Below, piece by piece: positions 1 to 9,068 of a stretch of 32,766 nucleotides of DNA. Source of the stretch: an uncultured Eubacterium sp. (lineage in GTDB: Bacteria; Bacillota; Clostridia; Lachnospirales; Lachnospiraceae). The notes under the pieces were generated by a model that was not told the origin of the DNA, made no database searches, and saw nothing but the letters and a program-made list of their open reading frames with translations. The translations under genes and the position numbers were made by a program. The DNA is taken from positions 1 to 32,766 of the forward strand of contig URAI01000019.1 of NCBI GenBank assembly GCA_900545725.1, in the 5' to 3' direction. The number at the start of each line of letters is the position of its first letter. The stretch's first letter is position 1.

Positions 1-41
1 GTTATATACATGATATTTACAGATATGAAAAAAGGTAAACG

Positions 42-57
42 ACTGTGAGTTCACAGT
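42..57. repeat. Short inverted repeat upstream of ftsL
   Basis: ACTGTGA and TCACAGT form a 7-bp inverted repeat with a 2-nt centre, about 20 nt before the ftsL start. It could be an operator or a chance palindrome. There is no T-run, so it is not a terminator. Confidence 0.3.
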
Positions 58-76
58 TAATGTGGGAGGGTTAGTA

Positions 77-595
77 ATGGTACAGCGTAAACGTAGCAGA
101 GTGGTCAGGTATGACAATACCAGAAGAACGGATTCATATGTACATGGCAATACAGTAAGGAAGCTGCATGTAGCAGAACCGTTTTCAAATGAGACAATGT
201 CTCCTGAGGAGTATGTTGAACAGAGAAAGCAGAGAAGATTACAGGAAAAGAAGATAAAGCGTGCAAATAAGATGAATTTTTTGTATACAATAGCTGTAGT
301 AGGAGTTGTTGCAGTAATGTTTACAGTATGCTATCAGTATCTTAATCTTCAGGCATCTGTTAAGAATAGTGCTTCTGATATTGCGAAATTAGAACAGCAG
401 CTTACTAAGATTACTAATTCTAATGATGAAAAAGAGCAGGAAATTAATGCAAGTATTGATTATGATGCTATTTTAAATACAGCAGTTAACGAACTGGGGA
501 TGGTATATCCTGATAGAAATCAGGTGATTACATATGATGCCGGTGAGAGCGAATATGTAAAGCAGTACCAGAATATTCCGGAACAGAACAAATGA
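77..595 (+). CDS. ftsL: Cell division protein FtsL-like, coiled-coil bitopic membrane protein
   Basis: This is probably FtsL, a divisome protein that works with FtsB/DivIC and FtsQ at the septum. The 172-residue product has a long basic cytoplasmic N-terminus (1-65), one membrane helix at about 67-86 (VVGVVAVMFTV) and a heptad-like segment at about 92-125. This is the FtsL layout, but longer than the usual ~110-120 residues because of the N-terminal tail. The start is the ATG at 77, served by GGGAGGG at 64-70; an in-frame GTG at 62 overlaps that ribosome binding site and is rejected. The assignment rests mainly on architecture and on position before a class B PBP in a division cluster, since FtsL sequences diverge strongly. 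Confidence 0.8.
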   Translation: MVQRKRSRVVRYDNTRRTDSYVHGNTVRKLHVAEPFSNETMSPEEYVEQRKQRRLQEKKIKRANKMNFLYTIAVVGVVAVMFTVCYQYLNLQASVKNSASDIAKLEQQLTKITNSNDEKEQEINASIDYDAILNTAVNELGMVYPDRNQVITYDAGESEYVKQYQNIPEQNK

Positions 596-643
596 TTAAT
601 AAAATAAATTAAAGCTAACATTGTCAGAGAATGAGGATTAATT

Positions 644-2689
644 ATGAACAATAATAATCGTGGAAGAACCGGAAATAATAGAAACAGAACAAGAAATAAC
701 AGAGCCGGTACAGATAACGGCAGACATAGAGCTCAGAGGAACAATGCAGGTCGCGACAGAACATATAATTCTACGAGGACAGATAATATAAGAAAGAGCA
801 GAAGAAAAGAAAATAAATACAGAGTAAAGAAAGCGATGCTTAAAAGAGTAAGTAAGAGATTAAGCGTCGCTTTTGCGATTGTTGCTGCATTTTTACTTAT
901 ATTAATATGGAGAATTGCAGAGATTAATTATAAAGACGGTGATAAGTATTCTAAAGCGGTATTAGATCATCAGTCATATACTTCAACAGAATTATCGTAT
1001 AAGCGTGGACAGATTCAGGATCGTAATGGTACAGTTCTTGCATATAGTGAAAAAGTATATAATCTTATATTTGATCCTAAGATTGTGTTATCTGATGATA
1101 GATTTAAAGAACCTACGATACAGGCACTTGAAAAATGCTTTTCAGATATAGGAATCAACCGTATGGTGCTTGAAAATCTCCTTACAACTAAGCCGGACAG
1201 CCGTTATGAACAGTTATATAAGGGACTTACAGGTGCACAGGTCGAAGAATTTAAAAATATGCTTAATGATACAACCAATAATCCGTTCATCAAAGGCGTA
1301 TGGTTTGAAGATTCTTATATAAGAAAGTATCCATTTTCAACACTGGCATGTAATGTTGTGGGTTATGCAAGCAGTGCTAATGGCGGTGAACTTGGACTGG
1401 AATATTATTATGATGATGAATTGTCAGGTGTTGATGGAGTGTCGTACAGTTACGTCGATGATAATCTTGATGTTAAAGAGACTACAAAGAATGCAACGGA
1501 TGGCAATAATATAATATCCACTATAGATTATGGAGTTCAGAGCATTATCGAAAAGAGAATTAAGGCGTATAATGATATCAGCCCGTCTAAGACTACAGCA
1601 GTTCTTGTTATGGACCCTAATAATGGAGAGGTTCTTGGAATGGCAAGTACACCGGTATTTGATCTTAATAATCCGAGAAGCCTTGAAGGAATGTATACAA
1701 AAGAACAGATAGAGGCAATGTCAGATCAGGAAAAATCTGATATATTATATTCAGCGTGGAAGAATTACTGTGTGTCAAATATATATGAACCGGGTTCTAC
1801 ATTTAAGCCATTTACAGTAGCAGCTGGACTTGAAGAGGGAGTTGTGCATGATGGTGATATATTATATTGTAATGGATATGAAGAAGTAGGAGGATATACA
1901 ATCAAATGCCATGTAGCCTCTACAATTGGAAAGCATGGTGACATTTCTATTGAACAGGCATTAATGCAGTCATGTAATCCTGCCATGATGCAGATTGCTG
2001 CCAGACTTGGAAATGTAAGATTTGCAGGTTATCAGTCATTGTTTGGATTTGGCAGTAAGACTGGCATTGACCTTCCAGGGGAAGAAGAAGGTCTTACGAA
2101 ATCTTCTACTATGTCAGATACCGACCTTGCTACCAATTCATTCGGACAGAATGTCAATGTTAATATGATTCAGATGGCGGCAGCTTTCAGTTCTCTTATT
2201 AATGGCGGTAATTACTATCAGCCTCATATTGTTAAGCGGATTGAGAAGCCATCAGGAGAAGTTGTTAAATCTTTTGATGCAACACTTGTAAAGCAGACAG
2301 TTACAAGTTCAACATCACAGTATCTTAAGAGATATCTTAAATCGACTGTGGATTCCGGACTTGCTATGAAAGCCTGCGTTACAGGATATTCAATTGGAGG
2401 AAAGACTGGAACAGCAGAGAAAAATCCAAGATCAGCTCTTAAGTGGCTCATATCATTTATTGGATTTGCACCTGTTGATAATCCAAAGTTTGTAATATAT
2501 GTAATAATTGATGAGCCGGACGGTACAACCGGAACATCAGGAACTTCAGGTGATGGGCTTACATTATCGCATGACCTTTTATCAGATCTGCTTCCATATA
2601 TGAATGTATATAAGGATGTGCAGGCAGATCCGGTCGATACATCGGAAGCTTCAGATGAACAGACGGTTCATATAGAGGTTGATAACTGA
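644..2689 (+). CDS. Class B penicillin-binding protein (FtsI/SpoVD family transpeptidase)
   Basis: A peptidoglycan DD-transpeptidase that cross-links septal or spore-cortex murein at the outer membrane face. The 681 residues comprise an Asn/Arg-rich basic N-terminus (1-70), one membrane anchor (about 73-91), a dimerisation domain with a GQIQDRNG-type motif, and the transpeptidase domain. All three active-site motifs are intact: STFK with nucleophile Ser385, SCN at 443-445 and KTG at 587-589. No PASTA domain is present. The ATG at 644 follows GAGGA at 633-637. It lies 48 bp after ftsL, as ftsI does in division clusters. A second, related PBP is encoded at 4613. This longer copy with a canonical KTG is the better candidate for the vegetative FtsI, but which copy serves division and which sporulation cannot be settled from sequence. 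Confidence 0.93.
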   Translation: MNNNNRGRTGNNRNRTRNNRAGTDNGRHRAQRNNAGRDRTYNSTRTDNIRKSRRKENKYRVKKAMLKRVSKRLSVAFAIVAAFLLILIWRIAEINYKDGDKYSKAVLDHQSYTSTELSYKRGQIQDRNGTVLAYSEKVYNLIFDPKIVLSDDRFKEPTIQALEKCFSDIGINRMVLENLLTTKPDSRYEQLYKGLTGAQVEEFKNMLNDTTNNPFIKGVWFEDSYIRKYPFSTLACNVVGYASSANGGELGLEYYYDDELSGVDGVSYSYVDDNLDVKETTKNATDGNNIISTIDYGVQSIIEKRIKAYNDISPSKTTAVLVMDPNNGEVLGMASTPVFDLNNPRSLEGMYTKEQIEAMSDQEKSDILYSAWKNYCVSNIYEPGSTFKPFTVAAGLEEGVVHDGDILYCNGYEEVGGYTIKCHVASTIGKHGDISIEQALMQSCNPAMMQIAARLGNVRFAGYQSLFGFGSKTGIDLPGEEEGLTKSSTMSDTDLATNSFGQNVNVNMIQMAAAFSSLINGGNYYQPHIVKRIEKPSGEVVKSFDATLVKQTVTSSTSQYLKRYLKSTVDSGLAMKACVTGYSIGGKTGTAEKNPRSALKWLISFIGFAPVDNPKFVIYVIIDEPDGTTGTSGTSGDGLTLSHDLLSDLLPYMNVYKDVQADPVDTSEASDEQTVHIEVDN

Positions 2690-2733
2690 TAATCTATGGC
2701 TGACAATATATGTAAATCGTATAATTAAAATAC

Positions 2734-2762
2734 TTGACAATACAGATAAATATTACTATTAT
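2734..2762 (+). promoter_or_regulatory. Sigma-A-type promoter for the GGDEF gene
   Basis: A perfect -35 TTGACA (2734-2739), a 17-nt spacer and a -10 TATTAT (2757-2762). It lies 73 bp before the diguanylate cyclase start and gives that gene its own transcript within the division cluster. Confidence 0.75.
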
Positions 2763-2835
2763 TAACAATGATAGCGTTTAAATCGTGAATATATACAGGC
2801 AACTGTATTGAAATTATGGGATTGGATTATATATT

Positions 2836-4431
2836 ATGAATGAGGGCATATTACTTAATAACATATTACAATGCAGTAGTGATATTATATGGATAAAGAA
2901 TATATCACTGGAATATACTCATGTAAGTGATACTTTTCTGGAAGCAGTTGGAAGAACCAGGGAAGATGTTATAGGTAAGACAAGACAGTCACAATATCTG
3001 TTTGAATTTGAGGATAGAATTGATGATAAGGATATCATTAATAATGAAATGGACGTTGAAGATGATGAACTGCTTATCTATAAAGGAACTTACCAGATGT
3101 TTCATGTCAGAAGATATGTTTTAAAGAATGATAATAACGAAGTTATAGGTCTGTATGGAATGGCATATATTGACAGACATGCAGAAAGTACAGGACATGC
3201 ATTTGAGCTGGTTATGGAAGATATTCCATATGGAATTATCGTAACGAATAAGGAAGGCATGATTATCAAGGTTAATAACAGGATAAGTGACTATCTTATG
3301 GTCGATGGTGATATTCTTGGACGTAACCTTTCGGAATTTAATCTTAAGAGAGACAGCAGGAAAGATAATGATGCCAAGATTAGTAATGAGCAGCACTCTT
3401 TTAACTTTTTTGGCAGGGATTACAGCTTTACCGTACAGAGAGTTCCATTGCATAATTTTAATGGAAAGACAGAGGGTGAAGTACTTGTATTAAGTGATAT
3501 GTCAGATGAATATGAAAGAGTAAGGAATCAGTATAATGAGAAGTTTTCTAATGTATTAAAGAATGCATATGCAGAGATAATAGAGCTTGATTTTCATACT
3601 AATTCTGCTAAGTTCCTTTCTGATACCGGACATTTATTTGATTTTAGTAATATATTTAAGGTTCAGGGCGAGATGGAGCTTATGGAATTAAGAAAGCGCA
3701 TGAGGGAGTATGTTTATACTGATGATTATGATATGTATGATAAGTTCTTTGATTATGATATAATTTCAGCATATTTTGCTGATAATATTATGAATATGAT
3801 GGAATCGGAGATAAGGATTCTTAACAGGAAAAATCATTATAGCTGGCTGAGATTTTCTATATCACAGATAAAGAACAGTAATGGTATAATAACATATCTT
3901 TGCTGTGTTAAGGATATAGATGAAGAAAAGAAAGCAGAAAAAGATAGTTTAAGTACTGTATTTAACAGAGGGGCATTTGTTAAAAATGTTAAGAATAAGC
4001 TTTCAATGAGAAATAAAGCCGAAGCATGTGCTTTTTATATGATTGATATTGATAATTTTAAGTCAATTAATGATAATTATGGACATAATGTCGGAGACCT
4101 TGTAATAAGAAATGTTGGAAAGATAATTAATGGTATATTTGCTAATAAAGCTGTTCCCGGGAGAATGGGTGGAGATGAATTTGCAGTATATCAGGATAGT
4201 ATAGAAAAAACATCTGTTGTATATGAACTTGCTGACAGTATACTTGAAAAAGTCCATAATGTTGCAATTGATATGAAGCTGCATGATAATGTCACGGTCA
4301 GTATTGGAGCTGTAATAGTAACAGATGGTGATGTGTCTTTTGATAAGATATATCAGGAAGCAGATAAACAGTTATATTGTTCTAAGAGAAAGTCAAAGAA
4401 CTGTTATACGGTATCTGAGGTAAGATTGTAG
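2836..4431 (+). CDS. PAS domain-containing diguanylate cyclase (GGDEF)
   Basis: Predicted to make cyclic di-GMP from two GTP. The 531-residue protein has no membrane helix. Two PAS-like folds are readable: residues 1-110 (with KTRQSQYLFEFED) and about 120-225 (PYGIIVTNKEGMIIKVN). A third PAS-like segment at about 240-365 precedes the GGDEF domain. The catalytic signature is GGDEF at 445-449, and the substrate/metal region DIDNFKSINDNYGHNVGD is intact, so activity is likely. The residues four to nine before GGDEF lack RxxD, so the usual product-inhibition I-site is absent. The ribosome binding site before ATG 2836 is weak. No EAL or HD-GYP phosphodiesterase is nearby. Its place between two PBPs is unusual. 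Confidence 0.92.
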   Translation: MNEGILLNNILQCSSDIIWIKNISLEYTHVSDTFLEAVGRTREDVIGKTRQSQYLFEFEDRIDDKDIINNEMDVEDDELLIYKGTYQMFHVRRYVLKNDNNEVIGLYGMAYIDRHAESTGHAFELVMEDIPYGIIVTNKEGMIIKVNNRISDYLMVDGDILGRNLSEFNLKRDSRKDNDAKISNEQHSFNFFGRDYSFTVQRVPLHNFNGKTEGEVLVLSDMSDEYERVRNQYNEKFSNVLKNAYAEIIELDFHTNSAKFLSDTGHLFDFSNIFKVQGEMELMELRKRMREYVYTDDYDMYDKFFDYDIISAYFADNIMNMMESEIRILNRKNHYSWLRFSISQIKNSNGIITYLCCVKDIDEEKKAEKDSLSTVFNRGAFVKNVKNKLSMRNKAEACAFYMIDIDNFKSINDNYGHNVGDLVIRNVGKIINGIFANKAVPGRMGGDEFAVYQDSIEKTSVVYELADSILEKVHNVAIDMKLHDNVTVSIGAVIVTDGDVSFDKIYQEADKQLYCSKRKSKNCYTVSEVRL

Positions 4432-4556
4432 TATATAATGAGATGAACGTTGTGCAGGGAATGGCAGAACTGTTGACATGAAAAAGCCGGCAGAGCTGAC
4501 CGGCAGCTCGCAGCAGCATATGTGGGTGAAGCATGAAAAATTGAATAATTAAGAAT

Positions 4557-4608
4557 AACCCCACTGATATATTAATAATATATATTAATATGTTGGTGGG
4601 GCTTTTTA
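4557..4608 (+). terminator. Intrinsic terminator / leader hairpin just before the second PBP
   Basis: Arms at 4559-4577 and 4583-4601 form a 19-bp stem (CCCCAC...GTGGGG at the base, three G-T wobbles) with a 5-nt loop, followed by CTTTTT. The hairpin ends only 11 nt before the next ATG, and its 3' arm contains GGTGGGG, the only plausible ribosome binding site for that gene. It may end the GGDEF transcript, act as an attenuator or translation switch, or do both. Confidence 0.8.
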
Positions 4609-4612
4609 TAAT

Positions 4613-6340
4613 ATGAAAATTTTTGCAAGGCACAGAAAAAAGGCGGTTATACTCACAGGACTTGTATTTATTGTGCTTATAACACTTATTGGCAGGCTTT
4701 CGGTTATAATGATATTTGAATCAGAATATTACCTTAATAGGGCACAGGATCTGCATGAACGTGAGCGTAATATAAAGGCTTCAAGAGGAAATATACTTGA
4801 CACCAATGGAGTTGTACTGGCTGCAAATAAGACGGTATGTACTATTTCTGTAATCCACAGTCAGATAAAGGATAAAGAGAGAGTTACAGAGGTTCTTGCA
4901 GACGAACTCGGGTTAGAAAGAAATGATGTTTTAAAAAGAGTTGAAAAGGTAACTTCAATAGAAAAGATAGCATCTAATGTTGATAAAGAGACAGGTGACA
5001 GAATAAGAGGATATGAACTTGAGGGTGTTAAGGTTGATGAAGATTATAAAAGATACTATCCATTTTCAACACTTGCCTCAAAAGTGCTTGGTTTTACCGG
5101 TAGTGATAATCAGGGAATAGTCGGGCTTGAAGCTAAATATGATACATATCTTTCAGGAAACAACGGACAGATACTTACGCTGACCGATGCGTGGGGAATT
5201 GAAATACAGGGAGCCGAAGAGAACAGAAATGAACCGGAGCCGGGGAAAAATCTTTATATAAGCATAGATTATAATATACAAAAATATGCACAGCAGCTTG
5301 CAGAGAGGACTAAAGAAGAAAAACAGGCTAAAAGTGTCTCTGTTATTGTTATGAATCCACAGAATGGCGAGCTTATGGCAATGGTAAATGCACCGGAATA
5401 TGACCTTAATAATCCATATCAGCTTAATTATAACCTGACAGATACGCAGCTTTCCATGCCTAAAATGGATCTGCTAAATAATATGTGGAGAAATTTCTGC
5501 ATTAATGATACCTATGAACCTGGATCGATATTTAAAATGGTAACAGCAACTGCAGCACTTGAGACAGGAGCAGCCTCGCTTAGTGATTCATTTACATGCG
5601 GAGGTTATGCCATTGTTGCAGACAGAAGAATAAGATGTCACAAGACGACAGGACATGGAACGCAGACATTTACACAGACAGTAATGAATTCGTGTAATCC
5701 GGCATTTATTGAGTGGGGACGCAGGGTCGGAGTAGATAATTTCTATAAATATATGGGTAAACTGGGACTTCTTGAAAAGACGGGTATAGATATAGCAGGA
5801 GAGGCATCGGCTATTGTACATAAACAAGAGAATGTTGGAGAAGTAGAGCTTGCAACTATGTCTTTTGGTCAGTCCTTTCAGATAACGCCAATGCAGATGT
5901 TAAGAGCTGCGGCAGCTATTGTTAATGGTGGAAAGCTGGTAACACCGCATTTTGGGGTGAAACTATCAGATTATTTGGGAAATACTGTTCAGGAATTTGC
6001 TTATGATACACAGTATAGTGCCATTTTAAACCAGACAAGTGATACTATGCGTGATATTTTAAGACAGGTCGTAGAGGAAGGTGGAGGAAAAAAGGCATAT
6101 ATAGAGGGATTTTCAATAGGCGGTAAGACAGCAACTTCCCAGAAACTTCCAAGAGGTTCGGGAAAATATATTGCCTCCTTTATAGGCTTTGCACCGACGG
6201 ATAATCCTAAAGTCATAGCAATGTGTATTATAGATGAGCCACAGGGGGTATATTATGGTGGAACGATAGCTGCTCCTGTTATTAAAGAACTATATGAAAA
6301 TATATTACCATATCTTGAAATATCATCAGATAAAGAGTAA
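4613..6340 (+). CDS. Class B penicillin-binding protein, SpoVD-like
   Basis: A second peptidoglycan transpeptidase of 575 residues, with one N-terminal anchor (about 11-34) and a transpeptidase domain. Active-site motifs are SIFK with nucleophile Ser305, SCN (in NSCNPAF) and, in place of KTG, KTA at 505-507 within GGKTATSQ. From memory, the KTATSQ form occurs in SpoVD-like PBPs of Lachnospiraceae, so it is probably functional; the variant could alter beta-lactam affinity. No PASTA domain is seen. The start ATG 4613 sits directly after the hairpin at 4557-4608. With spoIIGA and sigE nearby, a sporulation role (spore cortex synthesis) is plausible but inferred. No separate promoter is visible between the hairpin and the start. 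Confidence 0.9.
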   Translation: MKIFARHRKKAVILTGLVFIVLITLIGRLSVIMIFESEYYLNRAQDLHERERNIKASRGNILDTNGVVLAANKTVCTISVIHSQIKDKERVTEVLADELGLERNDVLKRVEKVTSIEKIASNVDKETGDRIRGYELEGVKVDEDYKRYYPFSTLASKVLGFTGSDNQGIVGLEAKYDTYLSGNNGQILTLTDAWGIEIQGAEENRNEPEPGKNLYISIDYNIQKYAQQLAERTKEEKQAKSVSVIVMNPQNGELMAMVNAPEYDLNNPYQLNYNLTDTQLSMPKMDLLNNMWRNFCINDTYEPGSIFKMVTATAALETGAASLSDSFTCGGYAIVADRRIRCHKTTGHGTQTFTQTVMNSCNPAFIEWGRRVGVDNFYKYMGKLGLLEKTGIDIAGEASAIVHKQENVGEVELATMSFGQSFQITPMQMLRAAAAIVNGGKLVTPHFGVKLSDYLGNTVQEFAYDTQYSAILNQTSDTMRDILRQVVEEGGGKKAYIEGFSIGGKTATSQKLPRGSGKYIASFIGFAPTDNPKVIAMCIIDEPQGVYYGGTIAAPVIKELYENILPYLEISSDKE

Positions 6341-6462
6341 AATAAGAAGATAATGGGCTGTCTGCTTCTGGGTAAAAGCAGATGGCGGATGGGACTGTGA
6401 TAAAAAGTTATTAAGCTTTAATCGTCTCTTTGTAACTAAGCTGCCCGGAAATGAGGATAAAT

Positions 6463-7815
6463 ATGAATTTGAGTAATAAAAATGTAATGGTAGTAGGTAC
6501 CGGTATAAGCGGAATAGGAGCTGTTAATCTTCTTAACAGGGCAGGGGCTTGCGTTATTCTTTATGACAGTAATGAAAAGCTTAATAAAAGCGATATAGAA
6601 AAGAAGCTTGATGGAAGTAGGGCACAGATTATAATTGGAAAGCTTGATGATAATATCGTTGAAAATACAGACCTGCTTGTGATTAGTCCGGGAGTTCCAA
6701 TTGACAGTGAGCTCGTACTTAAGTTTAAAGAATGTAACGTTCCTGTATGGGGAGAGATAGAGCTTGCTTTTAATTTTGATAAGGGCAGGGTGGTTGCCAT
6801 TACAGGAACTAATGGAAAGACAACTACTACAGCACTCGTAGGAGAGATAGTTAAGGCTTACGAAGCACAGACATTTGTAGTAGGTAATATAGGTAATCCT
6901 TATACTAAGGAAGTATTAAGGACATCAGAGAAGTCATATACAGTTGCAGAGATAAGCAGCTTCCAGTTAGAGTCAGTGCATAAGTTCCATCCGGTTGTAA
7001 GTGCGATACTTAATATAACCCCTGACCATCTTAACAGACATCATACAATGGAATGTTATGCGCATACAAAGGAAATGATAAGCTATAACCAGAACCGTAA
7101 GGATGTATGTGTGCTTAATTATGATGATGAGATATTAAGAGAATTTGGCAAGCAGTGCAGTGCAGAGGTTGTCTGGTTTGGAAGAATTAATAAGCCGGAT
7201 ATCGGAGCATTTATGGATGGTGAGATGATTAAGTATACAGACGGTATGACACAGACAGACATACTTAATGTAAAAGATATGAATCTTATCGGTACACATA
7301 ATTATGAAAATGTCATGGCGGCGATATGTATTACTAAAGCTTTAGGTATACCTGATGAGACTATTGTAAGTGTTATCAAGGGATTTAAGGCTGTTGAGCA
7401 TAGAATAGAATATGTAGCTACTAAGAATGGTGTTATGTATTATAATGATTCTAAGGGAACTAATCCGGAGGCAGCGGTTAAGGCAATAGAGGCAATGTCA
7501 AGACCTACAATACTTATTGGCGGAGGTTATGATAAGGGTTCGGAATTTGATTTATATGTAAAGGCCTTTAAGGGGAGAGTTAAAAAACTTGTACTTTTAG
7601 GCCAGACAAGTGATAAGATAGCTGATACAGCAGCAAAGTATGGATTTACAGATATTATTAAAGCAGACTCATTGAAGGAAGTTGTTGATATTTGTGCAAA
7701 AGAAGCGCAGCCGGGAGATGCAGTGTTACTTTCGCCTGCATGTGCAAGCTGGGGAATGTTTGATAATTATGAACAAAGAGGCAGAATGTTTAAGGAATAT
7801 GTAAATGCTCTTTAA
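6463..7815 (+). CDS. murD: UDP-N-acetylmuramoylalanine--D-glutamate ligase
   Basis: Adds D-glutamate to UDP-MurNAc-L-Ala in the cytoplasmic stage of peptidoglycan synthesis. The 450-residue length is normal for MurD. Visible are the N-terminal Rossmann-like UDP-binding start (VMVVGTGISGIG), the ATP-binding P-loop GTNGKTTTTALVGE, the central EISSFQLE and NITPDHLNRH motifs of Mur ligases, and the C-terminal ligase domain with YNDSKGTNPEA and LLSPACASWGMFDNYEQRG. The ATG at 6463 is preferred over the in-frame ATG at 6451 because TGAGGA at 6452-6457 is a ribosome binding site for the former. In most clusters mraY would precede it; here it follows the second PBP. ftsW starts 12 bp downstream, so the two are probably co-transcribed. 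Confidence 0.97.
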   Translation: MNLSNKNVMVVGTGISGIGAVNLLNRAGACVILYDSNEKLNKSDIEKKLDGSRAQIIIGKLDDNIVENTDLLVISPGVPIDSELVLKFKECNVPVWGEIELAFNFDKGRVVAITGTNGKTTTTALVGEIVKAYEAQTFVVGNIGNPYTKEVLRTSEKSYTVAEISSFQLESVHKFHPVVSAILNITPDHLNRHHTMECYAHTKEMISYNQNRKDVCVLNYDDEILREFGKQCSAEVVWFGRINKPDIGAFMDGEMIKYTDGMTQTDILNVKDMNLIGTHNYENVMAAICITKALGIPDETIVSVIKGFKAVEHRIEYVATKNGVMYYNDSKGTNPEAAVKAIEAMSRPTILIGGGYDKGSEFDLYVKAFKGRVKKLVLLGQTSDKIADTAAKYGFTDIIKADSLKEVVDICAKEAQPGDAVLLSPACASWGMFDNYEQRGRMFKEYVNAL

Positions 7816-7827
7816 AGGCGGAGATGT

Positions 7828-8985
7828 ATGGGAAGAAGAAAAGTAAAAAAAGAAGTAAAGAGAGTGTATTTTGATTACAGTCTGTTATTTATTACCATCT
7901 TTCTTGCGGCATTTGGTATTGTGATGATATACAGTACCAGTTCATATACGGCACAGATGAATTACGGTTCGTCAGAATATTATTTTTATAAGCAGCTAAC
8001 ATATACCCTGATAGGTTTTGCCGGAATGTATATTACATATAAGTTTGATTATCACTTCTGGCAGCGTATCTGGAAATGGGTAATGGCATTTGGTATAATC
8101 ATAATGTTTGCATTAATACCATTTGGTTCAGTTGTAAATGGTGCAAAAAGATGGATAAGATTCTTAGGAATCGGTGTGCAGCCTGCGGATGTTGTAAAGG
8201 TTGTTGTAATAATAGTAACGGCGGTGCTTATATGTTCATATGGCAAAAAAATGCATAAGTTCAGATATGTACTGCTTGTTATAGCCGTAACGGGAGGTTT
8301 ATTTGCTCTGCTTGTATTTGTTATTTCCAATAATTTAAGCAGTGCCATTATTGTATTTTTAATACCTTGTATTATGACTTTTGTGGCATATCCGGGATAT
8401 AAGATATATGTGGCACTTGCGGCAGCAGCGGGTGCTGTGGGAGTATTTGCATATAATAAGCTTTCTGAGATGGTTCACATTGCAGAAGCTAAGAATGATT
8501 TCAGATTCAACAGACTTATGGTATGGTTAGATCCTGAAAAGTATGCAAGTGGAACGGGTTACCAGACAGTTCAGGCTCTATACGCAATCGGTTCAGGCGG
8601 ATTATTTGGCAAGGGACTTGGAAAGAGCCTTCAGAAGCTTGGATTTATTCCTGAATCACAAAATGATATGATATTTTCAATTATATGCGAGGAACTGGGA
8701 CTTTTCGGAGCTGTATGTATAATTCTTGTATTCATGCTAATGTTATGGAGAATTATACATGTATCACGTAATGCACCGGATCTGTTCGGTTCAATGCTAT
8801 CGGTTGGAGTATTTGCACATATTGCAATACAGGTTATATTAAATATTGCAGTTGTAACTAATTTTATACCTAATACAGGTGTATCACTTCCATTTATAAG
8901 CTATGGTGGTACATCAATGGTTATACTTTTGTGTGAAGTAGGAATGGTTCTTAATATTTCAAGTAAGATAAAGCTTGAAAGATAG
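7828..8985 (+). CDS. ftsW: SEDS-family peptidoglycan glycosyltransferase FtsW
   Basis: A polytopic SEDS glycosyltransferase that polymerises lipid II at the septum together with a class B PBP such as the ones encoded upstream. It has 385 residues and about ten hydrophobic segments. Family signatures are GGLFGKGLGKSLQK followed by FIPESQNDMIFS and EELG in the large extracellular loop region, and the C-terminal PNTGVSLPFISYGGTSM. ATG 7828 has a GGCGGAG ribosome binding site and starts 12 bp after murD. RodA is the main alternative for a SEDS protein, but the position between murD and ftsQ favours FtsW. murG, which often follows ftsW, is replaced here by murA. Confidence 0.95.
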   Translation: MGRRKVKKEVKRVYFDYSLLFITIFLAAFGIVMIYSTSSYTAQMNYGSSEYYFYKQLTYTLIGFAGMYITYKFDYHFWQRIWKWVMAFGIIIMFALIPFGSVVNGAKRWIRFLGIGVQPADVVKVVVIIVTAVLICSYGKKMHKFRYVLLVIAVTGGLFALLVFVISNNLSSAIIVFLIPCIMTFVAYPGYKIYVALAAAAGAVGVFAYNKLSEMVHIAEAKNDFRFNRLMVWLDPEKYASGTGYQTVQALYAIGSGGLFGKGLGKSLQKLGFIPESQNDMIFSIICEELGLFGAVCIILVFMLMLWRIIHVSRNAPDLFGSMLSVGVFAHIAIQVILNIAVVTNFIPNTGVSLPFISYGGTSMVILLCEVGMVLNISSKIKLER

Positions 8986-9068
8986 ATATTCATGAATTTA
9001 TATGAAAATAGTAACACTTAATCGTACCACACATATAATAATATATAGTAACGTCCGGGAGAACTGTT

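Noticed and set aside
1..48. Open frame at the left edge ending in TGA at 46-48, as a possible tail of rsmH
   Set aside because: Only 15 codons are visible and they do not resemble the usual RsmH C-terminus; too short to support a gene.
4443..4481. 12-codon leader peptide (MNVVQGMAELLT) before the second PBP
   Set aside because: No ribosome binding site and no run of regulatory codons; cannot be distinguished from chance.
6361..6382. TCTGCTT/AAGCAGA hairpin before murD as a terminator
   Set aside because: Seven-base stem without any following T-run; murD has no other obvious promoter, so termination here is unlikely.
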